DNA of 64,000 nt from NCBI RefSeq assembly GCF_018603435.1, contig NZ_CP075682.1, forward strand, positions 1,054,001-1,118,000, given 5' to 3'. A program made the translations under genes and the position numbers. Of this stretch, positions 16,495 to 25,414 are shown one piece after another (positions within the stretch are counted from its first letter, which is position 1; each line of letters opens with the position of its first letter). The notes beneath the pieces are model-generated. The model was given only the letters and a program-made list of their open reading frames with translations, had not been told where the DNA came from and did not search any database. The DNA comes from Chryseobacterium sp. ZHDP1. GTDB taxonomy: Bacteria; Bacteroidota; Bacteroidia; Flavobacteriales; Weeksellaceae.

Positions 16495-16525
16495 TTGTAC
16501 AATTTTCTAAAAATGCGTAATTTTA
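16495..16525 (+). promoter_or_regulatory. Possible gcvP promoter
   Basis: TTG at 16495-16497 and TAATTTTA at 16518-16525 are 20 bp apart, near the Bacteroidetes -33/-7 arrangement; the -7 box differs from TAnnTTTG in the last base. It is 36 bp upstream of the start codon. Confidence 0.35.
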
Positions 16526-16561
16526 CGAATCTTTTTTACTTAAAAAATCTAATAAATAAAA

Positions 16562-19420
16562 ATGAATACAGAACAGTTTGTGAGCCGTCACATTTCCCTG
16601 AATGAAGCCGATAAACAGGCGATGCTGGAAAAAGTTGGCGTTTCAAGTATCGAGGAGCTTATCTCTCAAACCATCCCTTCTTCTATCCGTTTAGAAAAAG
16701 ATCTTGAAATCTCAGAACCGCTTTCAGAATACGAAATGCTGATCCATTCTAAGGAATTAGCATCGAAAAATACTGATTATACAAGCTACATCGGGTTCGG
16801 ATATCACAACACTTTGCTGCCATCGGCTATTCAGAGAAATATCTTTGAAAATCCGAGCTGGTACACCGCTTACACTCCATATCAGGCGGAAATTGCACAG
16901 GGAAGACTGGAAGCTCTTCTTAATTTCCAGACTGTTGTGTGTGATCTTACGGGTTTTGCTCTGGCAAACGCTTCATTGCTGGATGAATCTACTGCGGCTG
17001 CAGAAGCAATGCATATGTTCTTCAATAACAGAACGAAGGATCAGAAAAAAGCGGGAGCAAACAAGTTCTTCGTTTCCGATCTTGTTCTTCCTCAAACGGT
17101 TTCTGTATTAAAAACAAAAGCAGAAGGTCTTGAGATCGAAATTGTAGAAGGAGATCACAAAACGCATGAGTTTGACGGTTCTTACTTCGGAGTTTTATTA
17201 CAATATCCCGGGAAAAACGGAATTGTTTTAGATTATACAGAAAACATCGTAGAATATAAAAAATTAGATCTTCAGGTAGTTGTTGCCTGTGATCCGATGG
17301 CTTTGGTGAAGTTAAAATCTCCGGCTTCAATGGGAGCAGACTGTGCAGTGGGAACAACGCAGAGATTTGGTATTCCATTGGGTTATGGCGGTCCTCACGC
17401 AGCATTTTTCTCTTGTAAGGAAGATTATAAGAGAGATATTCCGGGAAGAATTATCGGGGTTTCTCAGGATATGTACGGAAGACGTGCTTTGAGAATGGCT
17501 TTGCAGACCAGAGAACAGCACATTAAGAGAGAAAGAGCGACTTCAAACATCTGTACCGCTCAGGTTCTTTTGGCTGTTATGGCAGGAATGTACGCTGTTT
17601 ATCACGGTCCGAAAGGATTAAATTATATCGCAGATCAGATTCATTTTAAAGCCAATGCTTTGAAGGGAGGCCTGAAAGCTTTAGGATATGAAATCGTGGA
17701 AGAACCGATCTTTGATACGGTAAAAATCACGATGAATGAAGATGAGAAAGGAAGACTGATGAGAATGATGCTTGATCACAAATTAAACTTAAATTACTTC
17801 ACAGAAGGAGTTGTAAGTATTGCGATCAACGAAAGTACAACATTGGATAAATTAAATTATCTGATGGCTTCTTTTGCCCAGTTCAAAGACAAGCAGACTT
17901 TCAAATTAGAAATTAAAGAAGGATACAGCATTCCGGAAGAGAATTTAAGAAAAGACGAAATTCTTACGGAAGAAGTATTCAACAAATACCATACGGAAAC
18001 AGAATTGATGCGTTACATCAAACGTCTGGAAAGAAAAGATTTATCGCTGACACACTCAATGATTTCTTTAGGTTCCTGTACGATGAAACTGAACGCCGCA
18101 ACGCAGATGTTACCGCTTTCATGGGACAATTGGGGTTCAGTTCATCCATTTGTACCGGTTGATCAAGCAGGAGGTTATCAGGAAATGATCCGTGAACTGG
18201 AGAAAGATTTAGCTAAAATCACAGGTTTTGCAGGAACTTCTCTTCAGCCGAATTCCGGAGCTCAGGGAGAATATGCAGGATTGATGGTCATCAGAGAATA
18301 TCACATTTCAAGAGGTGAAGGTCACAGAAACGTTGTATTGATTCCTCAGTCTGCACACGGAACCAACCCTGCTTCTGCGGCAATGGCAGGAATGAAGATT
18401 GTTGTGGTTAAAAACCTTGAGAACGGAGAAATCGATTTCGAAGATTTAAAAGCAAAAACAGAACAGCATTCTGAAAATCTTTCTTGCGTAATGATCACAT
18501 ATCCATCTACATACGGATTCTTCGATGCCAACATTAAAGAAATTACCGCTTTGATCCACGAACACGGAGGACAGGTTTATATGGACGGAGCCAACATGAA
18601 CGCTCAGGTTGGATATACCAGTCCCGGAAACATCGGAGCAGACGTTTGTCACTTAAATTTGCACAAAACTTTCGCAATTCCTCACGGAGGAGGAGGTCCC
18701 GGAGTTGGTCCGATTTGTGTGGCTAAACACTTAGTTCCTTTCTTACCTTCCAATGCCAATATCACAATCGGATCAAAAGACGCAATTGAAGGTATTTCAG
18801 CAGCGCCTTACGGTTCAGGTTTAATTCTGAATATTTCTTATGCTTATATTAAAATGTTAGGAAATTCAGGATTGAAAAAATCAACGGAACACGCTATTTT
18901 AAATGCTAATTATTTAAAAGAAATTTTAGCAGAACATTTCCCGATTTTATATTCAAACGAAAACGGAAGAGTTGCCCACGAATGTATCGTAGATTTCAGA
19001 CAGTTCAAATCTTTAGGAATTGAAGTTGCTGATGTGGCGAAAAGACTGATGGACTATGGTTTCCACGCTCCTACGGTTTCTTTCCCGGTTGCAGGAACTT
19101 TAATGATTGAGCCGACTGAATCTGAAAGCAAATCAGAAATTGACCGTTTTGCAGAAGCTTTAATTGCCATCAAACAGGAAATTGATGAGATTGCAAATGG
19201 TGAAGCAGATGCAGCCAATAACGTATTGAAAAACGCTCCTCACACGGAACAATTGGTAATCTCCGATTCCTGGGATAAACCATACAGCAGAGAAAAAGCA
19301 GCTTATCCTTTAGATTGGGTAAGAGACCACAAATTCTTCGCTACAGTCTCCAGAGTGGACGAAGCTTACGGAGACAGAAACTTAGTTTGTACCTGTGAGC
19401 CGATTGAAGCTTATATGTAA
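16562..19420 (+). CDS. gcvP: Glycine dehydrogenase (aminomethyl-transferring), P protein
   Basis: A 952-residue full-length P protein of the glycine cleavage system. It decarboxylates glycine with PLP and loads the aminomethyl group on lipoyl-GcvH. The protein is the single-chain type with two homologous halves. The N-terminal half begins QFVSRHISLNEADKQAM and includes TPYQAEIAQGRLEALLN; the C-terminal half carries the PLP lysine at about residue 702 in NLHKTFAIPHGGGGPG. The glycine-rich segment is intact and the C-terminus is normal. gcvT and gcvH are not adjacent, as is common in Flavobacteria. It has its own promoter candidate and a strong terminator. Confidence 0.97.
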   Translation: MNTEQFVSRHISLNEADKQAMLEKVGVSSIEELISQTIPSSIRLEKDLEISEPLSEYEMLIHSKELASKNTDYTSYIGFGYHNTLLPSAIQRNIFENPSWYTAYTPYQAEIAQGRLEALLNFQTVVCDLTGFALANASLLDESTAAAEAMHMFFNNRTKDQKKAGANKFFVSDLVLPQTVSVLKTKAEGLEIEIVEGDHKTHEFDGSYFGVLLQYPGKNGIVLDYTENIVEYKKLDLQVVVACDPMALVKLKSPASMGADCAVGTTQRFGIPLGYGGPHAAFFSCKEDYKRDIPGRIIGVSQDMYGRRALRMALQTREQHIKRERATSNICTAQVLLAVMAGMYAVYHGPKGLNYIADQIHFKANALKGGLKALGYEIVEEPIFDTVKITMNEDEKGRLMRMMLDHKLNLNYFTEGVVSIAINESTTLDKLNYLMASFAQFKDKQTFKLEIKEGYSIPEENLRKDEILTEEVFNKYHTETELMRYIKRLERKDLSLTHSMISLGSCTMKLNAATQMLPLSWDNWGSVHPFVPVDQAGGYQEMIRELEKDLAKITGFAGTSLQPNSGAQGEYAGLMVIREYHISRGEGHRNVVLIPQSAHGTNPASAAMAGMKIVVVKNLENGEIDFEDLKAKTEQHSENLSCVMITYPSTYGFFDANIKEITALIHEHGGQVYMDGANMNAQVGYTSPGNIGADVCHLNLHKTFAIPHGGGGPGVGPICVAKHLVPFLPSNANITIGSKDAIEGISAAPYGSGLILNISYAYIKMLGNSGLKKSTEHAILNANYLKEILAEHFPILYSNENGRVAHECIVDFRQFKSLGIEVADVAKRLMDYGFHAPTVSFPVAGTLMIEPTESESKSEIDRFAEALIAIKQEIDEIANGEADAANNVLKNAPHTEQLVISDSWDKPYSREKAAYPLDWVRDHKFFATVSRVDEAYGDRNLVCTCEPIEAYM

Positions 19421-19442
19421 TTAAAAGTTTTTAGTTATAGAA

Positions 19443-19474
19443 AAATCCCTTTCAGTGATGAGAGGGATTTTTTA
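19443..19474 (+). terminator. Rho-independent terminator of gcvP
   Basis: AAATCCCT pairs with AGGGATTT around a twelve-base loop, followed by more T. It is 23 bp after the gcvP stop. Confidence 0.8.
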
Positions 19475-19508
19475 TGTCATTGCGAGGAGCGAAGCGACGA
19501 AGCAATCT
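19475..19508. repeat. 'gtcattgcgagga...gaagcaatc' intergenic repeat
   Basis: The segment 'tgtcattgcgaggagcgaag' continuing to 'cgacgaagcaatct' is an imperfect palindrome-like unit that I recognise as a widespread intergenic repeat in Bacteroidetes genomes. Only one copy is seen in this window. Confidence 0.45.
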
Positions 19509-19546
19509 TGTTGTAATTTATTAAGACTGAAAACCAGATAAGTAAT

Positions 19547-20164
19547 CTATATTTTTATCTGACAATTAGGAAGCGCTTTTTGTAATTTATCCAATTCATT
19601 TCTTTCTATATTATTCCCTTTCAAGTCTAATTGTCTTAAATTTAATAGATTAAAAAAATTATCCGGTAAATTTGTTAGTTTATTATCTCTCAATTCTAGA
19701 CGATGTAACTTTTTCAAATTACAAATCGATATTGGTAACCATCTAATATTATTTTCATTTAGTAATAAAAACCGCAAATTACTCAGGTTTCCAAACTCTT
19801 CAGGAAGTGATTCCAATTCACAATTAATTGCTGCAAAACTTTCTAAATTAACACACTCTGTAAGCTCAATTGGTATTGATCTGATGGGGTTATCATTTAT
19901 CGTTAAAATTTCAAGTTTTTTTAATAACCCTATAGATCTTGGGATTTCTTTAATTCTATTGTTATTAATATAAATTTCCTCAAGTTTCAATAAACTTCTA
20001 AAAATACTATCCGGTAAAATCTCAAATTTATTATAACCAATTTCAAAACAGGTAATATTTATATATTTCTCTATATCCTCCGGTAATTGAGACGACTTTC
20101 CTATCCAATTTTCATCATTTCCCAAGTCAAATGAAAAATAATCTTTAGGTAATAAAGTATTCAT
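19547..20164 (-). CDS. Leucine-rich repeat protein
   Basis: A 205-residue protein made almost wholly of leucine-rich repeats of about 23 residues (LEEIYINNNRIKEIPRSIGL; LEILTINDNPIRSIPIEL; LRFLLLNENNIRWLPISI; LHRLELRDNKLTNLPDNF; LRQLDLKGNNI). No signal peptide is present, so it is probably cytoplasmic and binds another protein. It is the last gene of a leftward cluster of repeat proteins downstream of the AAA+ gene. No enzymatic domain. Confidence 0.85.
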   Translation of the reverse strand: MNTLLPKDYFSFDLGNDENWIGKSSQLPEDIEKYINITCFEIGYNKFEILPDSIFRSLLKLEEIYINNNRIKEIPRSIGLLKKLEILTINDNPIRSIPIELTECVNLESFAAINCELESLPEEFGNLSNLRFLLLNENNIRWLPISICNLKKLHRLELRDNKLTNLPDNFFNLLNLRQLDLKGNNIERNELDKLQKALPNCQIKI

Positions 20165-20214
20165 ATTGAAGATATCTCTGAATTGTTACTACTAATAATT
20201 TTTCTTAAAATATA

Positions 20215-20787
20215 TTACGTATTGTTATCAATAATTTCACACAAAGCCGTCACCACTTCGCGTTGTTTTCCATTCGGGTATTTTTCCGAATAGTTTTTCT
20301 GTAATGCCGAAGAATTGTAGTTATTGCTTTCCAGCAGTTCTTCTGATAAGCTGAAAATGTAATTGAGTTCTTTAGCTTCATCTACATATTTTCCATTCGG
20401 GAAGAGATTTTCGTATTTTTGAACCAAATCATTGGCGGCAATAAATTCGTGCGTATCTTTAATCATCAGTGAACAGAGACCTTCTTCACTGTAAATAAGA
20501 AATTTGTAAGAATCTACCGCAGATTCCCAGATGTTTTCTTCACAGGCTTCCGCATCGAAACCATATTCTAAAGCTTTGGTATAATGCGATGTTGCACCCC
20601 AGTAATCATTCTTGGAAAGATAGATCATTGCGCCGATCTGATTATGGTAGATAGCTTTATTGTCGGGAAATCTCTTGAGTAAATTTTTAGAAAGGTTTAA
20701 AGCTTCTTCGTAGTTTCCTTCCTGAATGGTATTAGAAAGTTCCCAGAAACCGTTTTTCTCTTCTTCTGATGCAAAATTGATTGCCAT
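20215..20787 (-). CDS. TPR-like hypothetical protein
   Basis: A 190-residue soluble protein with helical repeat pattern: NTIQEGNYEEALNLSKNLLK, then an IYHNQIGAMIYLSKNDYWGA pair, and YTKALEYGFD, consistent with two or three TPR units in the first half. The second half has a further helix-rich segment with repeated KYENLFPNGKYVDEAKEL / NYSEKYPNGKQREVVTAL, an internal similarity. Function unknown. It lies in the repeat-protein cluster, about 100 bp from its neighbours. Confidence 0.6.
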   Translation of the reverse strand: MAINFASEEEKNGFWELSNTIQEGNYEEALNLSKNLLKRFPDNKAIYHNQIGAMIYLSKNDYWGATSHYTKALEYGFDAEACEENIWESAVDSYKFLIYSEEGLCSLMIKDTHEFIAANDLVQKYENLFPNGKYVDEAKELNYIFSLSEELLESNNYNSSALQKNYSEKYPNGKQREVVTALCEIIDNNT

Positions 20788-20885
20788 AGCGTATTAGTTT
20801 TAAATTTAGAGCCCTAAAGTATTAAAAATGTTTAATTTCAGCTATTATTTAATGAAAATTTTTATATAATTCTAAGATTTTCAAT

Positions 20886-21767
20886 TTATCGTGAAGGTAT
20901 TTCAGATGATTTTTTAATCGCATCTCCTAATTTGGTCTTTGAATGGTTATTGCTGGAAAAATGTACAAAATAACCTCCTCTTTCTCTCAAGCCGTGGAGA
21001 TTTAATGTTAAAGAAATGTAGTCAGTAAAGCTCATTGTAGAATGGTCTGTAAAAGAATTGCCGTAGTTATCTCCTTTATACACAGTTGGATCGTCATCAG
21101 AATTAAGATCTAAAGCAATCATATTGTATTCCGAATAAAAATCAAATATTTTCAGGTCATCATCCACATCGAAATGCTCTTCCCATTTTTCAAATAAAAC
21201 CGTTTTTAAAGGCAGTATCTGGATAGATCCGATATGATTGTCATAAGCATCTAAATTCCAAGCTTTACCCGCTCTTACCCTTCTGTCCACGTAAGGTTCC
21301 TTATAATCCCATAAAATTTGAATGTGACCGAATAGGCTGTAAAATTCTTTGACAGCCGAAGGAATTTTCCGTTTTAATTTTTTCTCATATTTTTCAAAAT
21401 CCTCATTGCTTAGAGGTTTTCCGATCGAAAAATAGTGGATGTAAAGATCTTCACGCTGAAGCAGGCTTCGGATCATGTTATAGAAATCTCTTTTAAGATT
21501 GGGGAAAAAACTGAGTGACAAGTGATTTTCCAGCAGTTCTTCTTCAAAAAGATAGTTGCGGTTGATATAACTGTAATTACCGGAAACAAAGAAATCGCGA
21601 CCGATCAGCAAATAAACATCCTGATCTTTGTTAAATTTTTTCACTACGGCTCCATAATTCTCAAGCCTATTTTTAACATCACCTTTCTTACCGGCAAGGA
21701 TAAATTTTTTCGACTCTGTATATACTTCAATCTGTCTTCCTTCGATTTCTTTTCTGATCAATTCCAT
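20886..21767 (-). CDS. SMI1/KNR4 (SUKH) domain protein
   Basis: A 293-residue protein. The N-terminal ~95 residues are a separate small domain. Residues ~118-265 look like the SUKH/SMI1-KNR4 fold: PLSNEDFEKYEKKLKRKIPS followed by AVKEFYSLFGHIQILWDY, an acidic patch (EEHFDVDDDLKIFDFYSEYN), an IALDLNSDDD segment and a final FTDYISLTL helix. SUKH proteins often neutralise polymorphic toxins, so an immunity role is possible. Its frame ends only 4 bp before the start region of the next upstream lipoprotein gene, suggesting an operon. Confidence 0.7.
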   Translation of the reverse strand: MELIRKEIEGRQIEVYTESKKFILAGKKGDVKNRLENYGAVVKKFNKDQDVYLLIGRDFFVSGNYSYINRNYLFEEELLENHLSLSFFPNLKRDFYNMIRSLLQREDLYIHYFSIGKPLSNEDFEKYEKKLKRKIPSAVKEFYSLFGHIQILWDYKEPYVDRRVRAGKAWNLDAYDNHIGSIQILPLKTVLFEKWEEHFDVDDDLKIFDFYSEYNMIALDLNSDDDPTVYKGDNYGNSFTDHSTMSFTDYISLTLNLHGLRERGGYFVHFSSNNHSKTKLGDAIKKSSEIPSR

Positions 21768-21771
21768 TCTG

Positions 21772-22599
21772 CTATTTTTTTTCAGTTATTGAGTTTAGAG
21801 TAAATTTTGCAAGCTCAATATTGGCTGTTGTAGCATCAGATAAAAAAATAAGATGTCCTAGAAGGTTTTTGGCTTCTTCCTTCTTTCCATTTTGGTCTAG
21901 TAAAATTGCCTTATTTATTTCCAGAATTCCTTTGGTATCTGCGTCAGGATTTTTTAACAGACCTTGTTCAATAGCGTTAAACTTTTCTGCTTTGTTATCC
22001 ATAAGATTGGCAAGTTCTTTCCATGCAGGAGCAAAATCAGGAACTTTTTCGGTTAAGGTTTGGGCAATTTCTAATTTCTGTTCCTTATCATCCGTCCATT
22101 CTATTTGCAGATAAGCTAAATAGAGACCTTTAGGAAATTTTCCCGACTGCTCTCCCTGAAGAGTGTATAAAGCTGTTTTTGTAGTGAAAAATCCTTTAGG
22201 TGAAAGATCATCAGTTTTTTTATAAAATTTTAAAGCATTATCGAAATCCCCTTTTAAAAGATAAGTAAAAGCAAGATCATAGATAGGATATGACCAGTCG
22301 GGTTGAATTTTTATGGTTTCTTCAAGTTTCGAAATGGCAAGATCATATTTTCCTGACTGCCCGAGTTCTCTAGCTTCTCTATGCAGTTTTCTTGCTGTTG
22401 GATCAATATTTTTATTATCCATAATTTCATAATTTATTTTTCCTGTTGTATTTTCTAATTCACTTTTCGTAATCATATGACCTGCTTTATCTTTAAAAAC
22501 AATATCATTTGTTACAGATTTTGCTTCCTCTGATTTATTTTGGCAGGAATTTAAAATTAAAAGAATACACCCAAAAGTAAGAAATGATTTTTTCATCAT
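21772..22599 (-). CDS. TPR lipoprotein
   Basis: A 275-residue predicted lipoprotein (MMKKSFLTFGCILLILNSC; lipid Cys at about 19; the second Met could be the real start). Two or more TPR units are seen: ARELGQSGKYDLAISKLEET, YPIYDLAFTYLLKGDFDNAL, LEINKAILLDQNGKKEEAKN. It would sit on the periplasmic side of a membrane as a binding platform. It is between the ankyrin gene (12 bp away) and the SUKH gene (4 bp away), so these three are probably cotranscribed. Partner unknown. Confidence 0.75.
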   Translation of the reverse strand: MMKKSFLTFGCILLILNSCQNKSEEAKSVTNDIVFKDKAGHMITKSELENTTGKINYEIMDNKNIDPTARKLHREARELGQSGKYDLAISKLEETIKIQPDWSYPIYDLAFTYLLKGDFDNALKFYKKTDDLSPKGFFTTKTALYTLQGEQSGKFPKGLYLAYLQIEWTDDKEQKLEIAQTLTEKVPDFAPAWKELANLMDNKAEKFNAIEQGLLKNPDADTKGILEINKAILLDQNGKKEEAKNLLGHLIFLSDATTANIELAKFTLNSITEKK

Positions 22600-22610
22600 T
22601 TATATTATTT

Positions 22611-23324
22611 TTACTGTAAAAGCTTTATAATTTCTGTATTATTTTTCTCTTTTGCCATATCCAAAGCTGTTTTGCCGTCCTTATTTTTAATTGTTAAATC
22701 AGGCTTGTATTGAAGCAGAAATTTCACCGTTTCCAAATTTCCACCCTGAGCGCAGTACATAATTGGGGTTTCATTGTCAGCATCAATATTATTAATATCG
22801 GCGCCGTTTTTTATAAGATATTCCGCGATGTTTAAATAGCCTTTGCTGATTGCGCTTGCGAAAGGTGTTGCAAGATCTTTTGCTCTGGAGTCTACTGTAG
22901 CTTTATTTTCGACTAGAAATTTTACCACCTCAAATCTGTTATTTCTTGTGGCAAAACGTAATGCAGTCCATCCGTTAACATCCTGAAAATTTGGATTTGC
23001 TTTATTGCTTAGAAGTAATTCTACAATTTTTATAAATCCTTCCTGAGAAGCAAAATTCAGCGGAGTGGCAGTGCTTTCTAAAGGCGCATTAACATCGGCG
23101 CCTTTTTTTATTAAAAGTTCAACCAGTTTTACGTTTCCAGTTCCTACTGCAGAATATAAAGGCGTTATACCCTCTTTTGATTTTTGATTTATATTTTCTC
23201 CTTTCTCCAATAATTTTGTTACCTTTTCGATGTCCTGACTTTCAATAGCATTAAAGATTTTTTGAGAAAATACAGAGTTGAACGTAAATAGAGATAAAGC
23301 GACCAAGAGGTTTTTGGTTTTCAT
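22611..23324 (-). CDS. Secreted ankyrin repeat protein
   Basis: A 237-residue protein with a signal peptide (MKTKNLLVALSLFTFNSVFS, cleavage near residue 20) and about six ankyrin repeats of 33 residues, such as GITPLYSAVGTGNVKLVELL and STATPLNFASQEGFIKIVEL. Exported, probably periplasmic. Periplasmic ankyrin proteins often act as binding partners or immunity factors. It precedes the TPR lipoprotein by 12 bp. No catalytic domain. Confidence 0.85.
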   Translation of the reverse strand: MKTKNLLVALSLFTFNSVFSQKIFNAIESQDIEKVTKLLEKGENINQKSKEGITPLYSAVGTGNVKLVELLIKKGADVNAPLESTATPLNFASQEGFIKIVELLLSNKANPNFQDVNGWTALRFATRNNRFEVVKFLVENKATVDSRAKDLATPFASAISKGYLNIAEYLIKNGADINNIDADNETPIMYCAQGGNLETVKFLLQYKPDLTIKNKDGKTALDMAKEKNNTEIIKLLQ

Positions 23325-23384
23325 AAGGTTAAAGTTTTATTTGAAATTTAAATTTATAATTTCCAAATATAAAACAATATCTTA

Positions 23385-23723
23385 TTAATCAATTATCATT
23401 GCCGGACCAAAAATTCTTTTCCTGTCCATTAAAATAGAATCAAAATTTATCTTCTCAAAAGAATCATTTCTGCTGTAATATTCGAATTTATACCTGTAAA
23501 TTTCAATAATCTTATCTTTGACTTCCTTGTTAGGTTTACGATCGTATTCATCACACAGACAAAGTGCTAATTCGCGTAAAGCAGACTCATACTCCCACTG
23601 ATTTGTAACAGCTTGATCATTAATTTTTATTTCTTTTTCTTCACCATGCAAAGGATAGTTGACTTTACAGTTTTTGAAAGTAATTTCTCCACTATATTTT
23701 TCAGAGCATGAAAGCAAAAACAT
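23385..23723 (-). CDS. Hypothetical lipoprotein, probable 5' frameshift
   Basis: A 112-residue frame that starts inside what should be a lipoprotein signal (MFLLSCSEKYSG). Upstream, an ATG at 23754 lies only 8 bp after the AAA+ gene stop but is in another frame. If the T7 run at 23735-23741 (minus strand) had six T, this ATG would give MKSGFFQVLLMFLLSC joined to the present frame, a good lipoprotein signal. So the gene either carries a one-base indel, varies by slippage, or has a sequence error. The rest (helical, ESALRELALCLCDEYDRKP) has no known domain. Confidence 0.55.
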   Translation of the reverse strand: MFLLSCSEKYSGEITFKNCKVNYPLHGEEKEIKINDQAVTNQWEYESALRELALCLCDEYDRKPNKEVKDKIIEIYRYKFEYYSRNDSFEKINFDSILMDRKRIFGPAMIID

Positions 23724-23762
23724 CAGAAGAACTTGAAAAAAAGCCTGATTTCATTTGGGAAA

Positions 23763-24479
23763 CTATATCTTTTCCGCTTTAGCTTCCAATGATTTTATCA
23801 AATTCCCTTTCACCAAAGTAAAAGCATAATCTTTCGCTTCCGCAAAAGAAATATCATATTTTCTTTCAATATATCTCAAATCTTCAGGAAATTTCGCAAG
23901 CAAGTCGTCGTAAAAATCATCTAAAAATTGTTTTGAAGGCAGTGCATAATCTATTTTAAGCTGAAAACGTCTTAATAAAGCCGTATCAATGATTTCAGGA
24001 TGATTGGTCGCACATAAAAGAAGCGCATTTTCCGGAAAGTAATCAATCAATTGAATAAGAGTATTTACGAGACGTCTCATTTCGCCCACATCTTTATCGT
24101 CGCTTCCTCTTGCTTTCCCAATCTGGTCGAGTTCATCAAGGAACAGGACAGATCTTTCTCTTGCCGCTTTATCAAAGATCATTTTGATGTTCTGGGAAGT
24201 TTCCCCGATTCTTGAAGAAACGATATTGCTTAAATTGAGGATGATGATGCTTTTTCCCAAAGCATTGGCAATGGCTTTTGCCGTCATTGTTTTTCCGCAG
24301 CCTGAACTTCCCTGAAGAAGAATTTTGTTGTTAACCGGAAGACCAAATTCCAGAAGTTCTTTGGAAAATGTATTTTCTTTTATGAGCTGTACAAGCTGTT
24401 CTTTATTGTGGGGATCAAGGAAAACATCATTAAGGGTAACTTCTTCTTTGTCTTGAATAATAAGATTGTACAGATTCAT
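23763..24479 (-). CDS. Single-domain AAA+ ATPase
   Basis: A 238-residue AAA+ ATPase with one domain only. Walker A GSSGCGKT at 57-64, Walker B VLFLDE at 111-116, sensor 1 LLCATN, and the arginine-finger region TALLRRFQ are present. The order and sequence resemble the classical FtsH/spastin AAA clade, but there is no membrane segment, protease or substrate domain. It is the first gene of the leftward repeat-protein cluster; the lipoprotein gene follows at once. A remodelling role on nearby proteins is inferred only from position. Confidence 0.85.
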   Translation of the reverse strand: MNLYNLIIQDKEEVTLNDVFLDPHNKEQLVQLIKENTFSKELLEFGLPVNNKILLQGSSGCGKTMTAKAIANALGKSIIILNLSNIVSSRIGETSQNIKMIFDKAARERSVLFLDELDQIGKARGSDDKDVGEMRRLVNTLIQLIDYFPENALLLCATNHPEIIDTALLRRFQLKIDYALPSKQFLDDFYDDLLAKFPEDLRYIERKYDISFAEAKDYAFTLVKGNLIKSLEAKAEKI

Positions 24480-24516
24480 TTTTCGAAAATTATATGCAAA
24501 GATAAAGGTTATCCAA

Positions 24517-24545
24517 CAAAAAAGCCGAACAAATGAATGTTCGAC
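24517..24545 (-). terminator. Rho-independent terminator on minus strand
   Basis: Read leftward, GTCGAACA pairs with TGTTCGGC around a six-base loop, then six or more T. It lies about 40 bp upstream of the AAA+ gene and so ends a separate upstream transcript, which should include the 26-codon frame at 24729-24809. Confidence 0.7.
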
Positions 24546-24616
24546 TTTCTATCGGCTATTATAAAAATTAAAATTATCTTCCTTAGTGTAAAATCTTGCT
24601 GTATGTTTTTTGTGCC

Positions 24617-24661
24617 CTTTTACTCGCGCTGAGTAAAAGAGCAGTCAATCTTTGCAGATTG
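24617..24661 (-). ncRNA. Candidate structured 3' region: two stem-loops
   Basis: CTTTTACTC/GAGTAAAAG form a perfect 9-bp stem with a five-base loop (24617-24639), followed by CAATCT/AGATTG with a four-base loop (24646-24661). Neither has a T run. They sit between the small reading frame and its terminator, so the transcript may be a small structured RNA that also codes for a peptide. Confidence 0.35.
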
Positions 24662-24728
24662 AAAACATATAACAATATAATTTCGTCTTTGTTCAGGAAC
24701 TGAATTTCTCCAGATCAGAACTTTCTAA

Positions 24729-24809
24729 TTAGTTTCTTTCTCTTCTTGCTGCTGCGAAATAAGAGGCGAATACTACTAAACATGTTGCAATTCCGATGTA
24801 AGTGATCAT
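24729..24809 (-). CDS. 26-residue membrane peptide
   Basis: A short frame too small for routine calling: MITYIGIATCLVVFASYFAA, then ARRERN. It is one hydrophobic membrane segment followed by a positive cytoplasmic tail, a layout like KdpF or other small membrane subunits. The start follows 'attaaacaaaATG', typical of Flavobacteria leaders. Downstream hairpins and a terminator at 24517 give it a transcription unit of its own. No kdp or oxidase genes are adjacent, so function is unknown. Confidence 0.5.
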   Translation of the reverse strand: MITYIGIATCLVVFASYFAAARRERN

Positions 24810-25414
24810 TTTGTTTAATTTTTAATTATTTGACTATTTATTATCAATTTTACATTTGCAATATTACGACTTTCAAACAAGGTTCCAAAATAAATAATCA
24901 TGATGTATATCAGTGTTTTAAGTAGTTTTTGTTTAAGATTTAGATAAAAATAGTTTACAAATAATTAATATAAAAATGAAAAAATAATATGGCTTTTTTT
25001 GATTTATGTGCAAAAAATTATTGATCTGTTAAATATTTTGCAGCTTGTATTTAAAAGTTGATAATCCAAAAAAGAAAAAATGCAATACATAATAACATTT
25101 TCGGGGACAATAATATCTCACTTATTTTTGATATTTAACTTTCGCAATATTAAGAAATGTTAGCATAGAAACTCTACAAGGCACATTTTCGAGTATTTTT
25201 TTTGAATAAAATTTTTTAGAGTAAAGAAAAAAACAGCTTTTTTCAGAACGAAAAATGATAGTATTTTTTCTCATTTCCTGTTAACATAGCAGAAATTTTT
25301 GAAGAAGAATAGTTATTTCCTACAATTTTTTCCGGATGATATAGGAAAATGTTAAAAGCGGAATATATAAACTCATTCAATTATAAAGAGGAATCAGATC
25401 CAGAGATTGATAAA
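24810..25414. other. 605-bp gap with no recognised gene
   Basis: Very AT-rich. It should hold the promoter of the small membrane peptide at its left side. A weak, imperfect match to the TTATGA-N6-TCATAA motif (TCATGATGTATATCAGTG, 24898-24915) is present. Otherwise I see nothing coding or structured. Confidence 0.4.

Noticed and set aside
16243..16561. Glycine riboswitch before gcvP
   Set aside because: No tandem aptamer-like stems or conserved core were visible.
24898..24915. Sixth copy of the TTATGA-N6-TCATAA operator
   Set aside because: TCATGATGTATATCAGTG has several mismatches and is not in a clear promoter position.
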